A stretch of DNA of 8,757 nucleotides from positions 1-8,757 of the forward strand of contig CALWFX010000043.1 of NCBI GenBank assembly GCA_944377765.1, in the 5' to 3' direction. This document shows positions 6,022-8,757 of this stretch, one piece after another. The DNA is from an uncultured Clostridia bacterium (GTDB taxonomy: Bacteria > Bacillota > Clostridia > Christensenellales > UBA1242). The translations under genes and the position numbers were made by a program. The first letter of the stretch is position 1, and each line of letters begins with the position of its first letter. The notes beneath the pieces are model-generated. The model saw only the letters and a program-made list of their open reading frames with translations. It was not told the origin of the DNA and did not search any database.

Positions 6022-7551
6022 TTATTTTTTGTAAACATAATCTGAATGTCTTTCTTCATATTGAGTATAGCCAATAAGTTCATATTTTGAATCGTTAATT
6101 CTAACTCTATATAAATAATATCCAGCATCAGTGTCAGTTATTGCAGACTCTTCTTCATCTTCGCTAGTTTCTTCTTCAATTCCTGCCTCTTCTTTTTCAG
6201 CGTCAATTTTTGCTTGTTCTTCTTCTGTCAATTCTTCAAGTTGAGCATAGTAATAAACATATTCGCCATCATAACTATATAAATTTCCAGTTGTTTGAAT
6301 TGCTGTCATTGTAACAACAGTTCTTGCTGTGATGTCAATATTTTGATTTGTTCTTGAATTTGTGAGTGCTGAAAAATCTGCTTCATAAATTGATGTTGAT
6401 GTCATAATATATGCAGTTCTTCCACTGATAAACATAATTTTGTTATCAGTTGCCATTGTGCCATTTGCATCATAGAAATTGATTAACCCTTTTCCGCCCT
6501 TGTTGTTTTTATATTTCCAAGTTCCATTTCCATCTTTAAAGATAACAGTTTGGCAACTTGCAGTATTAATAACACTAACTTCACTGATTGAAGATGTGTC
6601 AGCAAAACGATTAACTTCATTTGTGGCAATTATCTCGTCGCTCAATTTTGCATCTGAAACATCGTTATAATATACCTGAGTTTGTGAAGCAGAATTTTGG
6701 AAACTATAGAAAATTAAATCATTTTGTCTGTATAAGAAGGAAATTGTTCCACCAATATGGTTGATTACCTTTGCAGAACTTGCATCATTAACCTTAACTT
6801 GTTTAACAATGGTGTCGCCATCAGAGTTTGTTGCAGTGTAATATAAAACTCCATTCCATTCATCGGTATAACCTTTCAAATTGTTTTGATAAGTTTGTGG
6901 CATTGCAACGCTTGTTACTTCTTCAACATTATCTCCATCTTTTATTGATAATGTTTGAGCACTTCCACCGCCATTGTTTAATTTAATTGCTTGCAATCTT
7001 CCATTTGCAAGAGCAACAACATAATAACTACCTTCAAATTTCAAAACTTCAATTTGACTTACTTCGCCTTCAAAAGTGAACACTTCTCTTGCTTTATCTC
7101 CATTGAGTTTGACTGAGCAGAGCACTGAATAATTAAATTTAAAACTAGCTGAGCCATCTTCCCTATATTCGTGCCTATCTGGTCTAAGATAATAGATATA
7201 GTCACCAAGGATGAACATAAATTGATAATCGCTTGCAATCAAATCGCTGTTAACTTTTTCAGTGTTAAGTGGAGTGAAGTTTTGTCCCTTTGCACTTCTT
7301 TCAATATTTGTGTTAAGTCTTGCCAAATATGAATATTTTGCGGCATTGTCAAGTTCGCCCAAATTTGTTAAAGAAGAGATGTCGCCAGCATAAGAGTTGC
7401 CATAATAAAGATAACCGTCAAGCATAATAGCCGCGTTACCATTGTAAATGACTTCATCACTGTTATTTTTCACATTGCTTACAGTTGAACAGCCTGCAAG
7501 AACAAGCCCAAAAGTAAGCACACAACACATTACCATTAAAAATTTCTTCAT
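6022..7551 (-). CDS. Putative lipoprotein of unknown function with beta-propeller-like repeats and an acidic segment
   Basis: 509 residues from the ATG at 7551. The N-terminus is a lipoprotein signal: MKK, a hydrophobic stretch (residues 4-19), and lipobox LAGC with the lipidated Cys at 21. The protein should be anchored to the outer face of the cytoplasmic membrane. The body is rich in short units such as DGYLYYGN, GDYIYYLRP, NGVLYYTATN, NDLIFYSFQ and GEYVYYYAQ. Their spacing recalls extracytoplasmic beta-propeller proteins (DUF5050-like), but I recognise no definite family. A strongly acidic Glu-rich segment at about 439-475 interrupts the last unit and is probably an exposed flexible loop or insertion; the final blade-like strand follows (GYYLYRVRI). 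No catalytic motif is visible. It has its own promoter and terminator, so it is probably monocistronic. It may sense or scaffold at the cell surface, but that is a guess. Confidence 0.85.
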   Translation of the reverse strand: MKKFLMVMCCVLTFGLVLAGCSTVSNVKNNSDEVIYNGNAAIMLDGYLYYGNSYAGDISSLTNLGELDNAAKYSYLARLNTNIERSAKGQNFTPLNTEKVNSDLIASDYQFMFILGDYIYYLRPDRHEYREDGSASFKFNYSVLCSVKLNGDKAREVFTFEGEVSQIEVLKFEGSYYVVALANGRLQAIKLNNGGGSAQTLSIKDGDNVEEVTSVAMPQTYQNNLKGYTDEWNGVLYYTATNSDGDTIVKQVKVNDASSAKVINHIGGTISFLYRQNDLIFYSFQNSASQTQVYYNDVSDAKLSDEIIATNEVNRFADTSSISEVSVINTASCQTVIFKDGNGTWKYKNNKGGKGLINFYDANGTMATDNKIMFISGRTAYIMTSTSIYEADFSALTNSRTNQNIDITARTVVTMTAIQTTGNLYSYDGEYVYYYAQLEELTEEEQAKIDAEKEEAGIEEETSEDEEESAITDTDAGYYLYRVRINDSKYELIGYTQYEERHSDYVYKK

Positions 7552-7556
7552 AAAAA

Positions 7557-7560
7557 CTCC
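7557..7560 (-). promoter_or_regulatory. Ribosome binding site that sets the lipoprotein start
   Basis: GGAG on the minus strand is 5 bases before the ATG at 7551. An in-frame ATG 24 bases further upstream (7575) would add MRVKLGVF ahead of the signal peptide and has no good site before it, so the shorter form is preferred. Confidence 0.75.
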
Positions 7561-7573
7561 AAGTTTAACTCGC

Positions 7574-7614
7574 ATTGTAAAAAATTGTATATCACAATAG
7601 TAATATTTTACAAT
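7574..7614. repeat. Nested inverted repeats over the -10 region of the lipoprotein promoter
   Basis: The outer arms ATTGTAAAA (7574-7582) and TTTTACAAT (7606-7614) are perfect 9-base complements. Inside them lies a smaller dyad, ATTGT (7584-7588) and ACAAT (7594-7598). The right outer arm covers the -10 hexamer, and the rest spans the predicted start point and early leader. This is a plausible operator, though high AT content makes such dyads more likely by chance. Confidence 0.5.
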
Positions 7615-7634
7615 ATATAAAGTAGAATTGTCAA
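7605..7634 (-). promoter_or_regulatory. Sigma-A-type promoter of the lipoprotein gene
   Basis: The minus strand has a perfect -35 TTGACA (7629-7634), an 18-base spacer, and a -10 TAAAAT (7605-7610). The start point would be near 7598, with a leader of about 47 bases before the ATG at 7551. Confidence 0.75.
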
Positions 7635-7660
7635 TAATATTTAAATAATTTATAAACGAT

Positions 7661-7686
7661 TAAAAAAGATAAAATTAGACAATTTT
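7661..7686 (-). terminator. Weak AT-only hairpin at the end of the metallophosphoesterase gene
   Basis: On the minus strand AAAATT, loop GTCT, AATTTT (7671-7686) is followed by ATCTTTTTTA. It overlaps the stop codon of the metallophosphoesterase. The stem has no G/C pair, so termination would be weak, and some read-through into the lipoprotein gene is possible. Confidence 0.3.
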
Positions 7687-8386
7687 AAACATCAATGGAA
7701 ATCAAATTGTTTTGAACAATATCACAGGATGTCAGATAATATTTCACACCATTCTTGTTTAAAATTAAATTTTGTTTGCAATAAGCATGAATATGACCAT
7801 ACACCACACACGAAACACCAAATTCTTCCATCATTGCAGTGATTTCATTATCTTCTTCTTTAAAGGTGTATGGTGGATAATGGAGCATACAAACAATTTT
7901 GTCATTATCATCAGTTTTCAGTTTCAAAGCATTTTCCAAAGTCATTCGAAGGCGAATAAGTTCTCTTTTATAGATTTTTTCATCATCTTCAGTAAACTTT
8001 TTCTTATCGTCTGGCAAATTCCAAAGCCTTGTTCCACAAACAATGATGTTTTCAAACTTTATTGCATCATTTTGAATGGCATAAAAATTTATCGGCAGTA
8101 TGTTTCGAACTGCACTTATACTTTTCCACCAATAATCATGATTGCCACGAATGATAACCTTTTTCCCGGGTAAATCTTTCAGCATTTCAAAATCTGCAAC
8201 ACTATCTTCAAGTTTCATTGCCCAACTGAAATCTCCTGCCAAAAGAACCACATCATTTTCAGAAACCTTTTCCTTCCAGTATGCAAAAATTTTATCCACA
8301 TAATTATCCCATGCGGGACCAAAAATGTCCATAGGCTTTGGATTGTTGACAGATAAATGCAAATCACTTATGGCAAAAACTTTCAT
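7685..8386 (-). CDS. Calcineurin-like metallophosphoesterase
   Basis: 233 residues, a single-domain cytoplasmic hydrolase with no signal peptide. All the two-metal site motifs of the family are present in order: DLH (D8, H10), GD (D52, in GDFSW), GNHD (N82, H83, in GNHDYWW), H169 in LHYPP, and GHIH (H198, H200). The enzyme should bind two divalent metals such as Mn or Fe and cleave a phosphoester. The substrate cannot be read from the sequence; nucleotides, phospholipid precursors and phosphoproteins are all used by relatives. The ATG at 8386 overlaps the stop of the preceding YqeY gene (ATGA), and its ribosome binding site AAAGGAA (8392-8398) lies inside that gene, so translation of the two is probably coupled. 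Nothing is missing or disrupted. Confidence 0.92.
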   Translation of the reverse strand: MKVFAISDLHLSVNNPKPMDIFGPAWDNYVDKIFAYWKEKVSENDVVLLAGDFSWAMKLEDSVADFEMLKDLPGKKVIIRGNHDYWWKSISAVRNILPINFYAIQNDAIKFENIIVCGTRLWNLPDDKKKFTEDDEKIYKRELIRLRMTLENALKLKTDDNDKIVCMLHYPPYTFKEEDNEITAMMEEFGVSCVVYGHIHAYCKQNLILNKNGVKYYLTSCDIVQNNLISIDV

Positions 8387-8757
8387 GCAAATTCCTTTAA
8401 AACTTCTTGAACAAGACGCATATCCACTTGCCCATTAAAATTTGCTTTAAAAAATTTCATAACAGAAGGAATTGATTTGTCAGAAAGTTTTGAAATTTCT
8501 GTTTTTATTTCTTCGCGTGAAAGCATTTTTGGAAGATAACCTTTTGCAATTTCAATTTGTTTTTCCAAATGCTCCACTTCTTCACTTCTACCTGCTTTTG
8601 CAAAGTTATCTTTTTCGTCATTAAGTTCCTTAATCATGTTTTGAATGATATTAGAAACATCTGCGTCTGTTAACTCCTGTCCGGTTGCTCTTTTATTAAG
8701 CTTTTCAAGCATAATTTTGTTCATAAGCACACTGTAAAATGCACGAGCAATTGTATC
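8383..8757 (-). CDS. yqeY: GatB/YqeY domain-containing protein (5' end cut by the window)
   Basis: 124 codons are visible, and the frame stays open to the right edge, so the true start lies outside. YqeY proteins are usually about 148 residues, so roughly 25 N-terminal residues are missing. Recognisable family features are ELTDADVSNIIQNMIKE, then FAKAGR, then EIAKGYLPKMLSREEI, and a helical C-terminal subdomain with a conserved Gly (FNGQVDMRLV). The domain is related to the tail of GatB, the amidotransferase subunit that makes Gln-tRNA and Asn-tRNA and contacts tRNA, but the role of stand-alone YqeY is not settled. An internal GTG at 8730 is in frame but interrupts the conserved N-terminal helix (ARAFYSVLMNK), so it is not the start. 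The gene overlaps the metallophosphoesterase by 4 bases. Confidence 0.92.
   Translation of the reverse strand, partial: DTIARAFYSVLMNKIMLEKLNKRATGQELTDADVSNIIQNMIKELNDEKDNFAKAGRSEEVEHLEKQIEIAKGYLPKMLSREEIKTEISKLSDKSIPSVMKFFKANFNGQVDMRLVQEVLKEFA

Noticed and set aside
7772..8173. Plus-strand open frame of 133 codons
   Set aside because: It is antisense to the metallophosphoesterase, whose metal-binding motifs are all intact, and it shows no recognisable protein features.
8383..8730. A complete 115-residue YqeY starting at GTG 8730
   Set aside because: The frame remains open to the window edge, the residues upstream (ARAFYS) fit the family helix, and no ribosome binding site precedes the GTG.

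Overview
The window is AT-rich (roughly 30% GC by eye). Every protein gene and the single tRNA gene that I can support lie on the minus strand. Ribosome binding sites are strong GGAG/AGGAGG types, promoters match the sigma-A consensus, and the standard genetic code fits throughout. A Spo0A homologue, a class III (oxygen-sensitive) ribonucleotide reductase and InlB-type repeats together point to an anaerobic, low-GC Firmicute, most likely an uncultured member of the Clostridia. I cannot name a genus.

Read in the direction of transcription, from the right edge leftward, the layout is as follows. (1) The 3' part of a GatB/YqeY-domain gene overlaps the start of a calcineurin-like metallophosphoesterase by an ATGA junction, forming a two-gene unit. 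(2) A 509-residue lipoprotein of unknown function has its own promoter, a dyad over that promoter, and a clear intrinsic terminator. (3) A spo0A-like gene stands alone, with candidate 0A boxes upstream. (4) A membrane-anchored or secreted InlB-repeat protein has a near-consensus promoter. (5) A tRNA-Val(UAC) gene has its own promoter and terminator. (6) About 260 bases contain no recognisable gene. (7) nrdD and nrdG form the anaerobic ribonucleotide reductase operon, preceded by two NrdR boxes; nrdG runs off the left edge.

Functionally this is a set of independent housekeeping and envelope units rather than one pathway. The nrdDG operon supplies deoxynucleotides without oxygen: NrdG makes the glycyl radical on NrdD, and NrdR represses the operon through the paired boxes, one of which lies between the -35 and -10 elements.

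The most unusual feature is the Spo0A homologue. Its DNA-binding domain is strongly conserved, but the receiver has glutamate (E52) where the phospho-accepting aspartate should be, has lost the nearby proline, and has a rearranged first acidic cluster. This suggests a Spo0A that is not switched on by the usual phosphorylation. An exact 0A-box core upstream suggests it may still regulate itself. I see no mobile elements, CRISPR arrays or signs of recent gene transfer.
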